Assembly: GCA_000996035.1 (NCBI GenBank)
Contig: LBYH01000012.1
Coordinates: 1-32,404 of the forward strand
DNA: 32,404 nt
Origin: Parcubacteria group bacterium GW2011_GWA2_40_143
Lineage (GTDB): Bacteria > Patescibacteriota > Minisyncoccia > UBA9983
Direction: 5' to 3'
In this document: positions 1 to 9,579 of the stretch, piece by piece
How the letters are laid out: the number at the start of each line of letters is the position of its first letter
Numbering within the stretch: position 1 is the stretch's first letter
Made by a program: the position numbers and the translations under genes
Notes under the pieces: model-generated
Seen by the model: the letters and a program-made list of their open reading frames with translations, nothing else
Told to the model about the DNA's origin: nothing
Database searches by the model: none

Positions 1-145
1 TGCATAAAACCTTGCCCAACATTTCTTGAGCAACTCTTAAAGTATTTCTGTTGAAAAAACTTTCCGGCAACCTTTTTTTGTTGCTTTTTGGCATTTATTA
101 TTTTAAAATAATAAAAGATTATCAGTTAATTTTCAATGCAAAAAT

Positions 146-529
146 ATGAACAATGCAAAAATTATCAAATTGATTTTAAAAATAGCGGTAGCCGGAGAAT
201 TTATCGGCCACGGCGTTTTCGCGCTTCAAGGCAAAAAAACATGGATTGACTGGATTGGTCAGCTCACAGGCGCGGATGCCGGCACGGCAACAATAATGTT
301 AACGATTGTCGGATTGCTAGACTTATTGATCGCCCTGCTTGTTTTAATACGACCTATTCGTTTAGTCATATTATGGGCCGCTTTTTGGGGTTTTTGGACG
401 GCGCTTATCCGCCCTCTTGTCGGAGAACCGATTTGGGACTTTATTGAACGCTGGGCAAACTGGGGAGCTCCGTTAGCATTACTTCTTTTAATCGGATGGC
501 CGAAAAATTGGAAGGAGTGGTTTAGATAA
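146..529 (+). CDS. Small multi-TM membrane protein (DoxX-like)
   Basis: 127 aa ORF, several hydrophobic helices, N-terminal GEFIGHGVFAL pattern similar to DoxX-like proteins; TAA stop. Confidence 0.6.
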   Translation: MNNAKIIKLILKIAVAGEFIGHGVFALQGKKTWIDWIGQLTGADAGTATIMLTIVGLLDLLIALLVLIRPIRLVILWAAFWGFWTALIRPLVGEPIWDFIERWANWGAPLALLLLIGWPKNWKEWFR

Positions 530-634
530 AATTTTTGCTGGGAATATTTGTCTTAATAATGGGGTACCTGGCGGATTTTGTCCGAAATACATTCGAACTT
601 TGTTTAATACACACCGCCAAGTTACAAAAACAAC

Positions 635-976
635 ATGATAAATTTTGATGATTTTCAAAAAATAGAAATAAAGGTTGGTGGAATTTTGTCGGCCGAGAAA
701 GTGGAGGGCTCTGAGAAGCTTCTTAAGCTCTCCGTTGATTTCGGAGAAGAAATACCGAGACAAGTTGTTTCCGGAATAGCCAAAACATTCACCACACCTG
801 AAATTCTTATCGGCAAACAATTTATCTTTATTACCAACCTTGAACCGAGAAAGATTATGGGATTGGAAAGCCAGGCGATGATTCTTGCCACTCATAAAAA
901 ATTTAAAGATGGCAGTGAAGAAATAGTCTTAACGAAACCCGCAAAAAAAGTTTTAAACGGAAGCCGATTGGGATAA
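635..976 (+). CDS. tRNA-binding domain protein (MetRS C-terminal/CsaA-like OB fold)
   Basis: IEIKVGGILSAEKVEGSEKLLKLSVDFGEE...RQVVSGIAKTF...NLEPRKIMGLESQAMILA matches the tRNA_bind domain pattern. Confidence 0.85.
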   Translation: MINFDDFQKIEIKVGGILSAEKVEGSEKLLKLSVDFGEEIPRQVVSGIAKTFTTPEILIGKQFIFITNLEPRKIMGLESQAMILATHKKFKDGSEEIVLTKPAKKVLNGSRLG

Positions 977-979
977 TCC

Positions 980-2209
980 ATGAATATCCTTGCCATAGAA
1001 ACATCGTGCGACGAAACAAGCGTTGCCATGCTTAAAGCAAAAGGAGGATTAAAAAATCCGTCTTTTGATGTTTTATCCAATATCGTTCTGTCTCAAGTTA
1101 AACTCCATGCCGAGTGGGGCGGCGTTGTGCCGAATTTGGCCAAAAGAGAACACCAAGCAAATCTAATCCCCGTTCTAAAAAAGGCATTGGAAAAATCAGG
1201 TTTTTATAACGAAAAACAAAAAATGAAAAATGAAAAACTGCAACCCGAAATTTTAAATTCTGTTTTAGAAAGAGAGCCGGAACTTTTAGAACAATTCTTG
1301 AAATTTATCCCAACAATTAAACCGCCGAGGATTGACGCTATCGCCGTAACGATTGGTCCCGGTTTGGAACCGGCGCTTTGGGTGGGCATAAACTTCGCCA
1401 AAGCCCTATCGCTGGTCTGGAACAAACCAATGGTGGCGGTTAATCACATGGAAGGACATATCGTCGCTTCGCTCCTAAAGGAAAAAATGAAAATGAAAAA
1501 TGAAAAAGTAGGATTTCCGGCAATTGCTTTATTGGTCTCAGGCGGACATACGGAATTAGCGCTTATTAAAAATTGGGGAGATTATAAAATTATCGGCGAA
1601 ACAAGAGATGATGCTGTTGGTGAATGTTTTGATAAATGCGCCAGAATGTTGGGTCTCCCTTACCCGGGCGGGCCGCAGATAGCCAGACAAGCGGAGAATT
1701 ACAAAAAATATCCCCTCACCTTCCGCATGGGCGGCTGGACAAGACGAGAAATGGAAAAAGAAGCATTTAATTTGAAGCTTCCCCGACCGATGATTGATTC
1801 CAAGGATTATGACTTTAGTTTTTCCGGACTTAAAACCGCCGTCTTATACATGCTAAAAGATATGAAAGAAAGACATGTAAACATCGGCGATTTTACACCC
1901 ATGATATGCAACGAAATCCAGCAATCGGCAGTGGACGTGCTTGTTTTAAAAACCATCAAAGCCGCCAAGGAATTCGGCGCAAAGTCCATCATCCTCGGCG
2001 GCGGCGTGGCGGCGAACAAAGAACTCCGCGCGCAAATAAAAAAGGCTGTCGCTCGCGAATTCGCTAAAACTACAGCCTTATATTTGCCCTCCACCAAACT
2101 TACTACCGACAATGCCGCCATGATTGGCGCGGCAGGGTATCTGCACGCGACAAATGGCGATTTTGCCAAGCCGGAAAAAATGGCGGCAAAAGGAAATTTG
2201 TTGCTTTAA
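980..2209 (+). CDS. tsaD: tRNA N6-adenosine threonylcarbamoyltransferase TsaD
   Basis: ILAIETSCDETSVAML, GGVVPNLAKREH, VNHMEGHIVASL, LLVSGGHTEL, LGGGVAANKELR; contains extra low-complexity segments. Confidence 0.96.
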   Translation: MNILAIETSCDETSVAMLKAKGGLKNPSFDVLSNIVLSQVKLHAEWGGVVPNLAKREHQANLIPVLKKALEKSGFYNEKQKMKNEKLQPEILNSVLEREPELLEQFLKFIPTIKPPRIDAIAVTIGPGLEPALWVGINFAKALSLVWNKPMVAVNHMEGHIVASLLKEKMKMKNEKVGFPAIALLVSGGHTELALIKNWGDYKIIGETRDDAVGECFDKCARMLGLPYPGGPQIARQAENYKKYPLTFRMGGWTRREMEKEAFNLKLPRPMIDSKDYDFSFSGLKTAVLYMLKDMKERHVNIGDFTPMICNEIQQSAVDVLVLKTIKAAKEFGAKSIILGGGVAANKELRAQIKKAVAREFAKTTALYLPSTKLTTDNAAMIGAAGYLHATNGDFAKPEKMAAKGNLLL

Positions 2210-2239
2210 TTAACCATGTCTTTCTGCTAAAATAGTACC

Positions 2240-4405
2240 ATGAACGATGAGAAACTGAATCAAATAAACGAAAAATTATTGAAGCCTTACAATCCTAAAG
2301 AAACGGAGGGAAGAATTTATAAATCATGGGAAGAAAGCGGATATTTCAATCCGGATAAATTGCCCGAAAGACACAAGGAACCCTTCACCATCATCATGCC
2401 TCCTCCAAACGCCAATGGCTCGCTTCATGCCGGCCACGCCGTTTTTGTAACTATTGAAGACCTAATGATTCGCTACAAGCGAATGCGCGGTTATAAAACT
2501 CTCTGGCTCCCCGGCGCCGATCACGCCGGCTTTGAGACGCAAGTGGTATATGAGAAAAAACTTGAGAAAGAAGGACGCTCCAGATTTAAAATGGAGAGAC
2601 AAGAAATCTACGACGAGATAATGGCCTTTACTCTCGCCAATAAAAAGCACATGGAAAACCAGCTCCGCGAGCTTGGCGCTTCCTGCGATTGGAGCAGAGA
2701 AAAATTCACTCTTGATAAAGATATTATAGAAACAGTTTACGCCACCTTTAAAAAGCTTGATAAAGACGATCTGCTCTACAGAGGCAAGAGAATCATCAAC
2801 TGGTGCGCCAAGCATCAGACTTCCCTCTCTGAACTTGAAACTAACGCAAAAGATCAGACCGACAAGCTTTACTATATAAAGTATGGTCCGATCACTATTG
2901 CCACATCAAGACCGGAAACAATATTTGGCGACACAGCCATCGCCGTAAATCCTCACGACAAGAGGTACTCGCAATATATAGGCGAAGAAATTGAACTGGG
3001 TAAATTAAGCGAGTTTATAGGCAAAAGCAAACTCAAAGTAATAGCTGATGAGTACGTGGAAAAAGATTTCGGCACCGGCGCTCTTAAAGTAACTCCGGCG
3101 CACGATCCAAACGACTTTGAACTGGGCAAAAAGCATAATCTGGAAACCGTTGAGGTGATAGACAAGTACGGCAAACTTAACGAGAAAACCGGCAAATACG
3201 CCGGCATGAAGGCGGAAGAAGCCAGAAAAGTAGTGGTTCAGGATTTGGAAGAAGCCAGTTTGCTTGCAAAGATGGAAAACTTTAGCCATGCCGTAAAGGT
3301 TTGCTATAAATGCGAAAAGACCATTGAGCCAATGATTATGCCGCAATGGTTTGTAAGAATAACTCCTCTGGCCAAGAAAGCCATAGAAGCGGTTGCGAGC
3401 GGAGAAATAAAATTCGTTTCAAAAAATTTTGAAAAAATATTTTTCCACTGGATGAAAAATATCCAAGATTGGAACATCTCCAGACAAATCGCGTGGGGCA
3501 TACCGATACCGGCCAAAATTTGCGACAATTGCGGAGAAGGCTTTGTAGACACGGAAGATGTTATTAAAAAGTGTCCAAAGTGCGGCGGCGCCGTTTATAA
3601 AGATACGGACACTTTTGACACATGGTTCTCTTCCGGCCAATGGCCGTTTGCCACACTTGGCTATCCGGATGGAAAAGATTTTAAAGAATTTTACCCCACC
3701 AACATGATGGAAACAGGCTCTGACATACTCTCTTTCTGGGTGGCCAGAATGATTATGTTTGGCCTTTATATAACCGGCAAACCACCCTTTAAAACAATAT
3801 ATCTGCATGGGCTGGTGAGAGACGCCGAGAAAAAGAAGATGAGCAAGAGCAAGGGCAATGTGATAAGCCCGATAGAGATGACGGCCAAGTACGGCACGGA
3901 CGCCTTGCGCATGGCGCTTATTGTAGGCAATACTCCGGGCAGCGACATGGCATTGGCGGAAGACAAAATCAAGGGATATAAACATTTCGCCAATAAACTT
4001 TGGAATATCACCCGCTTCACTCTCTCCGCCGCGAGCAACTTTGATCCGAGCGCAAGAATAGATATTGCGGAGCAAGACAAAGCGACCTTATTGGAACTTA
4101 ACAGTAAAATAGAATATATTACCAAAGACATAGAAGAATATCGTTTCTACATGGCCGGAGAAAAATTATATCACTATATTTGGCATAATTTCGCCGACAT
4201 AATAATAGAAGAATCCAAAAAAAGATTGGCCGGCAAAGACAGCCAAGACAAAGATTCGGCGATATGGACACTCCTTGAAATACTGAAAAAAAGTGTAATC
4301 GTTTTGCATCCGTTTATGCCATTTATTACGGAGGAAATTTGGTCTATGCTTCCAAACAATAACGGAGAAAAAATGTTAATTATAGAAAAATGGCCGAACA
4401 AATAA
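2240..4405 (+). CDS. valS: Valyl-tRNA synthetase, short form
   Basis: PPPNANGSLHAGHA (HIGH-type), TSRPETIFGDTAIAVNP (CP1 editing domain present), KKMSKSKGNVISP; 721 aa, ends shortly after the anticodon-binding domain. Confidence 0.95.
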   Translation: MNDEKLNQINEKLLKPYNPKETEGRIYKSWEESGYFNPDKLPERHKEPFTIIMPPPNANGSLHAGHAVFVTIEDLMIRYKRMRGYKTLWLPGADHAGFETQVVYEKKLEKEGRSRFKMERQEIYDEIMAFTLANKKHMENQLRELGASCDWSREKFTLDKDIIETVYATFKKLDKDDLLYRGKRIINWCAKHQTSLSELETNAKDQTDKLYYIKYGPITIATSRPETIFGDTAIAVNPHDKRYSQYIGEEIELGKLSEFIGKSKLKVIADEYVEKDFGTGALKVTPAHDPNDFELGKKHNLETVEVIDKYGKLNEKTGKYAGMKAEEARKVVVQDLEEASLLAKMENFSHAVKVCYKCEKTIEPMIMPQWFVRITPLAKKAIEAVASGEIKFVSKNFEKIFFHWMKNIQDWNISRQIAWGIPIPAKICDNCGEGFVDTEDVIKKCPKCGGAVYKDTDTFDTWFSSGQWPFATLGYPDGKDFKEFYPTNMMETGSDILSFWVARMIMFGLYITGKPPFKTIYLHGLVRDAEKKKMSKSKGNVISPIEMTAKYGTDALRMALIVGNTPGSDMALAEDKIKGYKHFANKLWNITRFTLSAASNFDPSARIDIAEQDKATLLELNSKIEYITKDIEEYRFYMAGEKLYHYIWHNFADIIIEESKKRLAGKDSQDKDSAIWTLLEILKKSVIVLHPFMPFITEEIWSMLPNNNGEKMLIIEKWPNK

Positions 4406-5082
4406 CAACCGCGAATTTCTTTTACTCGCTTCTCGGAGGATTTATTCCTTCTGTCTTCTGGCTTTGGTTTTGGCTTAAAGAAGACAAGAAAAGGCCAGAG
4501 CCGAAAAAAGCCATCATCTTTACTTTTTTGGCCGGCATGGCAGCCGTGCCGGCGGCTATCGGCGCGGAATACGTGGTGTCTGTTTACGTAGCGGCTTCAA
4601 GTTTCGTTATTCTCCTTATTTGGGCTTTTATAGAAGAGATCTTAAAATTCTTTGCCGCCCATAAAACCGCCTTGTCAAAAAAATATTATGATGAGCCGAT
4701 AGACGCCATCGTATACATGATAACAGCCGCTCTCGGCTTCGCCAGCTTGGAGAATACGCTTTTTATCATTAAGTCGCTATCCGGTGGCGAGATCTTTGAC
4801 GGCATAGACACGAGTGGCATCAGGTTTATTGGTGCCACGTTATTGCATGTGGCCACTTCCGCCATTGTCGGCGCCAGCATCGCCTTTTCTTTTTTTCATA
4901 AAAATAGAAGGCTTATCAATTTATTTTTCGGTATTTTGGTAGCCGGCACTTTGCACTTCTTGTTTAATTATTTTATAATATTGTCAGGAGGGCAGAATAT
5001 TTTAAAAATCTTTATGCCTCTCTGGATTGTGATTATAATTCTCATTTTCGTTTTTGAAAAAATTAAAAGGATTAAAAAATAA
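4390..5082 (+). CDS. PrsW-family intramembrane metalloprotease-like protein
   Basis: multi-TM, FIEEILKFFAA and LGFASLENTLFI motifs, late HFLFNYF; overlaps the valS 3' end by 16 nt. Confidence 0.85.
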   Translation: MAEQITTANFFYSLLGGFIPSVFWLWFWLKEDKKRPEPKKAIIFTFLAGMAAVPAAIGAEYVVSVYVAASSFVILLIWAFIEEILKFFAAHKTALSKKYYDEPIDAIVYMITAALGFASLENTLFIIKSLSGGEIFDGIDTSGIRFIGATLLHVATSAIVGASIAFSFFHKNRRLINLFFGILVAGTLHFLFNYFIILSGGQNILKIFMPLWIVIIILIFVFEKIKRIKK

Positions 5083-5092
5083 TTTTTAAACT

Positions 5093-5593
5093 ATGACAAA
5101 AGACAAAAGATCATTTTTTGAAAGATTAACCGGCGCTCCCATAAGTGGCGAGGAAGAAAGCGAAGGAATAAATAGCAATTATGAAGAAGAAACTTCGGAA
5201 GAGTGGGAAAGCAGTCCCGCTAAAGAAATAAATCTCTATGACGAGTCTGGTTCTGATACGGAAGACGGCGAGCTGGCCATGGATGTGGCGCAAACAGACA
5301 ATGAGATTATCGTGCAAACCATTGTTGCCGGCGTTAAACCAGACAATATTGATATTTCCATCACTCCAAACAATCTTACAATAAGAGGTTCACGAGAAGA
5401 GAGCAAAAAAATCAAAGAGGGAGATTATATCCAACAAGAATTATACTGGGGATCTTTCAGCCGAAGTATTTCTCTTCCGCAAGAAGTTAGCCCAGATGAT
5501 TCCGAGGCAATCACCAAAAACGGCGTTCTCACCATTAAGATGCCTTTAGCCAATAAAACAAAAGCCCATAAATTAAAAGTGAGGGAAGGATAA
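5093..5593 (+). CDS. Hsp20/alpha-crystallin family small heat-shock protein
   Basis: C-terminal ACD: DVAQTDNEIIVQTIVAGVKPDNIDISITPNNLTIRGSRE...LPQEVSPDDSEAITKNGVLTIKMP. Confidence 0.9.
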   Translation: MTKDKRSFFERLTGAPISGEEESEGINSNYEEETSEEWESSPAKEINLYDESGSDTEDGELAMDVAQTDNEIIVQTIVAGVKPDNIDISITPNNLTIRGSREESKKIKEGDYIQQELYWGSFSRSISLPQEVSPDDSEAITKNGVLTIKMPLANKTKAHKLKVREG

Positions 5594-5645
5594 AATTATA
5601 AAAATATAGTCGCCCGAAGCTTTGCTTTGTTCTCCTTATTTTTTA

Positions 5646-5717
5646 TGCCGGAGGTGAGAATCGGACTCACGACCCCTTCTTTTTCAGAGAAGTGCTCTAC
5701 CACTGAGCTACTCCGGC
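5646..5717 (-). tRNA. tRNA-Phe (GAA)
   Basis: minus-strand GCCGGAGTAGCTCAGTGGTAGAGCACTTCTCTGAAAAAGAAGGGGTCGTGAGTCCGATTCTCACCTCCGGCA; cloverleaf, loop CTGAAAA. Confidence 0.95.
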
Positions 5718-5731
5718 GGATTGAATATTTT

Positions 5732-6025
5732 CTAATTTGAAAGATCTTTTATTCTGTCAATGAGATTAAGAGGCAAAGTTTCGCCCACGTCGCCTATTTT
5801 CCCCACGCCGGTGGAAATGCTTTCCGCCGCGCCAATCATCTTCTCAATATACGGCTGGATGTAAACATAAGCGCCATAAGACAAGCCTATGATAACCACC
5901 CATTTTACAACCCAAAAAACAGTTCCAAAAATTCTTGCTCTGTTCATCTTTCTGAGCATTTTATTGTTCTCTTGAGACAGCTCAAGATTCTCTCTTAGAA
6001 GTTTTTTGATCTCGCTCTCATTCAT
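5732..6025 (-). CDS. Small membrane-anchored protein of unknown function
   Basis: 97 aa ORF with one clear TM helix (VFWVVKWVVIIGLSYGAYVYI) and N-terminal coiled-coil-like segment. Confidence 0.65.
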   Translation of the reverse strand: MNESEIKKLLRENLELSQENNKMLRKMNRARIFGTVFWVVKWVVIIGLSYGAYVYIQPYIEKMIGAAESISTGVGKIGDVGETLPLNLIDRIKDLSN

Positions 6026-6070
6026 TTTCCACTTGAAACTATAACAGAAAATACGCTCAAATACAAGGAT

Positions 6071-8269
6071 TTAAGGATTTCTGCCGGCTTTAATTTCGTT
6101 TACGTAATACTCTCCTTGCTCTTTGAAGCTTGGATTTATTTCTATGGATTTTTCTATCTCGGCAATAGCCAACTGTCTTTGGTTAGCTTGCAGATACGCA
6201 GCCGCCAGCCTCAAACGATGCTGGATATTGTTCGGTTCTTTTTCTATAAATAGATTAAGGATTGAAACAACTTTGGTGAAATTATTTTTAGAAGCATAAG
6301 CTTTCAAGAAACGCTCATCGGCTTTTACGGTGCCGCCGTAATCAGCCATCAGTTCTTCGGCAAGCTTTTCATTACCGGCAAAGATCGACGCCACGGCATA
6401 GATAGTTCTGGCTTCACCAAACGTCTCATCAAGCTCAAAGGCTGTTTTAAGAATTTGCAAGCCGTTCACGTAATCATTCCTGCTTATATACAAACCTCCA
6501 AGTTCAAAATAGATCTGCTGTTTATCTGGAGAAAGAGCCATGGCTTCTTTAAGAGTTTTCTCCGCCTCATCATACATGCCTGTTTTGTTGTAAAACATGC
6601 CAAGAAAAAGAAGCTCTCTTATATCGTTCGGGTATTCTTCATTTTGTTTTTTAAGCTCATCTACGGTATATGAGATCATTTCGCTTCGGATCTCCGGCTT
6701 TACGCTCGGAGAATCTTTGGTGCTTAACACAAAACTGGTCATATGTTCTCTTGCTTCAAGACTGCCGAAAGAATTATGAGAAATGGCTTTTTGGAATTTT
6801 CTGAAAGATCCTTCGGCATCGCCGGCAGAAGAGGCTCTCATGGCGTATATGATATTTTTTGAAGCCATAATGCCGGGTATATTCAAATAATAAATGGAAA
6901 AAATAGCAAGTCCCGTTATGCCGGCAACCATGTACATTTTCTTGTAAACATCGTCCGCGGACAAAATCTTTGACTCCGGCGAATGAACAACAACCGAAGG
7001 GCCTTCAACGCGGCGGTAATGGATATAAGCCAAAAAAGTGAAAAATAAAATAAGGCTTATGAGATTATCAAACACAAACAAATTGTGCGTGAAGTACGCC
7101 GCGAACATCGCGGTCAATATGGCAGAATCATAAACTGAAAATCTCGTCTTGTTTCTCCTTGACCAAAGATAATACACGGCGAAAAAGAATAATCCAAGAT
7201 AGGAAACCAGACCAATAACACCGCCGGTTACAAGCCTGTCAAAGAATACGTTATGCGCTCTGTCAAACCACGGTTCTTGTCTGTACAAGCTCGGCTCGTA
7301 ATATTTGTTGAAGACGAGATTAAAATTTTCCGGCCCCCAACCAAGAACAGGCTTCTCCATAAAACCTTCCCAACTCATTTTCCAAATAGTCAATCTGGAT
7401 TCCGTTGTTCTCTCTTTTAGAGATATGCCGGAAAACCTGTTGAGCACAGGGCTGCTTGTTACAAATGATGTATTTTTAATGGCTAAAAAACCGCCGATTA
7501 AAATCATGACAGCCAACGCAAATCCTCCGGCAGCCATCTTAACCTTCTTGCGTTCGGCAAAAATAGCGATAAGCACTGAAGCTAAAAATAAACCGCCAAT
7601 TACACCCAAGATGGCTCCTCTGGTGGCTGTGTAATATAAAACAATAGTTTGCAAAGCAATAATGGGAGCATAAATCCAAATGGAACTTCTTTTGTTTTTA
7701 CTCCTAACAAAGAACAACAAGGCGGTAAAAAGACCGAAAGCCATATAAATGGCCATATAAGAAGCATTGCCCAAAGAAGCATCCAGGCGATCCCCTTGGT
7801 GAGTTTTAAGCCTGCCAAAGAGCTGTAAAAGACCATAGAGACCGACAATCACGTTTACTCCGAGATTAGTTTTGAGTAACCAGTCCCAAGCTTTTTCTGT
7901 TTTCAAGAAACTGATTAAAACCGTAAAATAAGCAAATAGGTGCAAGAATGTGATAAGACCCTCCATCCTCTCGTAGTTTGACCAAAAGCTTCTGTAAAAA
8001 TTGGCGCCGAAAACGGAAGAAAGAGCCATACCTAGAGTAAAAAATACTAATGTTAAAAAAATCCAAGTTTTTTTCGGTCTATATCTTGGCTCAAAGATAG
8101 CAACTATTGCCCACAAGGCGACGGTTATTTCTATAATTATTCTAAAAAGAAAATTTTTCCCGGTTATAAATGGGAAAAACATAGTGCCTGAAACCACTAA
8201 GGCCAAAAAAGGGATAATAAAAATACCCAGATAAGCTAGATACTTAAGCGCCTGAATACTTTTCTGCAT
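6071..8269 (-). CDS. O-antigen ligase/polymerase (Wzy/WaaL-like) with C-terminal TPR repeats
   Basis: about 12 TM helices, TATRGAILGVIGG and GWGPENFNLVFNKYYEP loop typical of Wzy_C, C-terminal TPRs (YDEAEKTLKEAMALSPDKQQIYFELG). Confidence 0.88.
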   Translation of the reverse strand: MQKSIQALKYLAYLGIFIIPFLALVVSGTMFFPFITGKNFLFRIIIEITVALWAIVAIFEPRYRPKKTWIFLTLVFFTLGMALSSVFGANFYRSFWSNYERMEGLITFLHLFAYFTVLISFLKTEKAWDWLLKTNLGVNVIVGLYGLLQLFGRLKTHQGDRLDASLGNASYMAIYMAFGLFTALLFFVRSKNKRSSIWIYAPIIALQTIVLYYTATRGAILGVIGGLFLASVLIAIFAERKKVKMAAGGFALAVMILIGGFLAIKNTSFVTSSPVLNRFSGISLKERTTESRLTIWKMSWEGFMEKPVLGWGPENFNLVFNKYYEPSLYRQEPWFDRAHNVFFDRLVTGGVIGLVSYLGLFFFAVYYLWSRRNKTRFSVYDSAILTAMFAAYFTHNLFVFDNLISLILFFTFLAYIHYRRVEGPSVVVHSPESKILSADDVYKKMYMVAGITGLAIFSIYYLNIPGIMASKNIIYAMRASSAGDAEGSFRKFQKAISHNSFGSLEAREHMTSFVLSTKDSPSVKPEIRSEMISYTVDELKKQNEEYPNDIRELLFLGMFYNKTGMYDEAEKTLKEAMALSPDKQQIYFELGGLYISRNDYVNGLQILKTAFELDETFGEARTIYAVASIFAGNEKLAEELMADYGGTVKADERFLKAYASKNNFTKVVSILNLFIEKEPNNIQHRLRLAAAYLQANQRQLAIAEIEKSIEINPSFKEQGEYYVNEIKAGRNP

Positions 8270-8294
8270 ATGTCATATATGCTAGCATATCAAT

Positions 8295-9578
8295 ATGATT
8301 AAAACAAACCGATCTATAAAAACCATCCTTTTTGTAGGGGATGTACTACTTCTTTATTGGAGTCTTTTGGTAACTTTAAGTTTAAGGTATTGGAGTTTCC
8401 CCGGCTCTGTTTTGTGGGAAAATCACAAATGGCCGTTCTTCTTCGTGAACGCCTTATGGATACTTATATTTTATATAGCCGGCCTGTATGACCTTGGCAA
8501 AATAACGCCTAATTCCAAAATTTTGCATATCTTTAAAACCATGCTGGTCGCGGCCGGCGTGGCCGTTTTAATGTTCTATTTTGTGCCAAACTTTAATATC
8601 ACACCCAAGACTAATCTCTTAATAGACGCCGTAATCGCGTCCATAACCATATGGCTATGGAGAAAAGCCATTAAAAAATTCATTCTAAAAAGTTCAAAGA
8701 TTAAAATATTTTTTATCGGAGAAACAAAAGAAGTCTCGGAGTTTGCCGATTTTGTAAAAGACAATCCGCAATTCGGTTATAAGGTTTTAGACAGCGCTTC
8801 TCACACTGATGTAATAGTAACTCCGGCCCACGCCAGACAAAACAGCGAAATAATCACAACGCTTTACGATATGATTCTCAAAGGCAAAACTATCGTTGAT
8901 TTTGATAGATTTTACGAATCCATTACCGGCAAAATTCCGGTTTCCACCATAAACAAAGTATGGTTTTTGGAAAACTTGATAGAGATAAACAAGCAAAAAT
9001 TTGAAATAATCAAAAGATGGCTTGATGTTACGCTGGCTATAATTTTATTTATCCCCTATTCAATTATTTTACCTTTTGTGGCAACCTTGATAAAATTAAC
9101 CAGTAAAGGCGACATCTTCTATAAACAAAAAAGAATCGGCAAAAATAATAAGACTTTTGAAATAATCAAATTCAGAACAATGTTCAACAACGCCGAAAAA
9201 AACGGCGCTGTCTGGGCGGATAAAAATGACAAACGCATAACTTTCTTTGGCAACATTCTGAGAAAAACCAGAATTGATGAACTACCGCAACTTTGGAATG
9301 TGTTAAAGGGAGAATTATCTTTTATCGGACCGAGGCCGGAGAGGCCGGAGTTTATAAAAGACTTAACGGAAAAAATACCGCATTATTCCATGAGGCATTT
9401 GGTAAAACCCGGTCTTTCCGGTTGGGCTCAAGTTAATTATCCCTACGGAGCCTCGGTGGATGATGCCAACAAAAAATTGCAATACGATCTCTATTATGTA
9501 AAAAATCGCTCTTTCGCGTTAGAACTCTCTATCGCTCTTAAGACAATTCTTACTCTGCTTAAAAGAGAAGGACGATAA
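8295..9578 (+). CDS. Bacterial sugar transferase (undecaprenyl-phosphate sugar phosphotransferase, WcaJ/WbaP type)
   Basis: KRWLDVTLAIILFIPYSIILP, IFYKQKRIGKNNKTFEIIKFRTM, RKTRIDELPQLWNVLKGELSFIGPRPERPEF, PGLSGWAQVNYPYG. Confidence 0.93.
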   Translation: MIKTNRSIKTILFVGDVLLLYWSLLVTLSLRYWSFPGSVLWENHKWPFFFVNALWILIFYIAGLYDLGKITPNSKILHIFKTMLVAAGVAVLMFYFVPNFNITPKTNLLIDAVIASITIWLWRKAIKKFILKSSKIKIFFIGETKEVSEFADFVKDNPQFGYKVLDSASHTDVIVTPAHARQNSEIITTLYDMILKGKTIVDFDRFYESITGKIPVSTINKVWFLENLIEINKQKFEIIKRWLDVTLAIILFIPYSIILPFVATLIKLTSKGDIFYKQKRIGKNNKTFEIIKFRTMFNNAEKNGAVWADKNDKRITFFGNILRKTRIDELPQLWNVLKGELSFIGPRPERPEFIKDLTEKIPHYSMRHLVKPGLSGWAQVNYPYGASVDDANKKLQYDLYYVKNRSFALELSIALKTILTLLKREGR

Positions 9579-9579
9579 A

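Noticed and set aside
94-115. 22-bp AT-only palindrome TTTATTATTTTAAAATAATAAA
   Set aside because: Only A/T residues in an A/T-rich intergenic region; too low complexity to claim function.
3419-4075. 218-aa antisense ORF within valS
   Set aside because: Fully antisense to a well-supported aminoacyl-tRNA synthetase gene, no recognisable domain; a codon-bias shadow ORF.
8277-8290. 14-bp palindrome ATATGCTAGCATAT between divergent genes
   Set aside because: Short and in a 25-bp divergent promoter region; could be an operator but is not distinguishable from chance.
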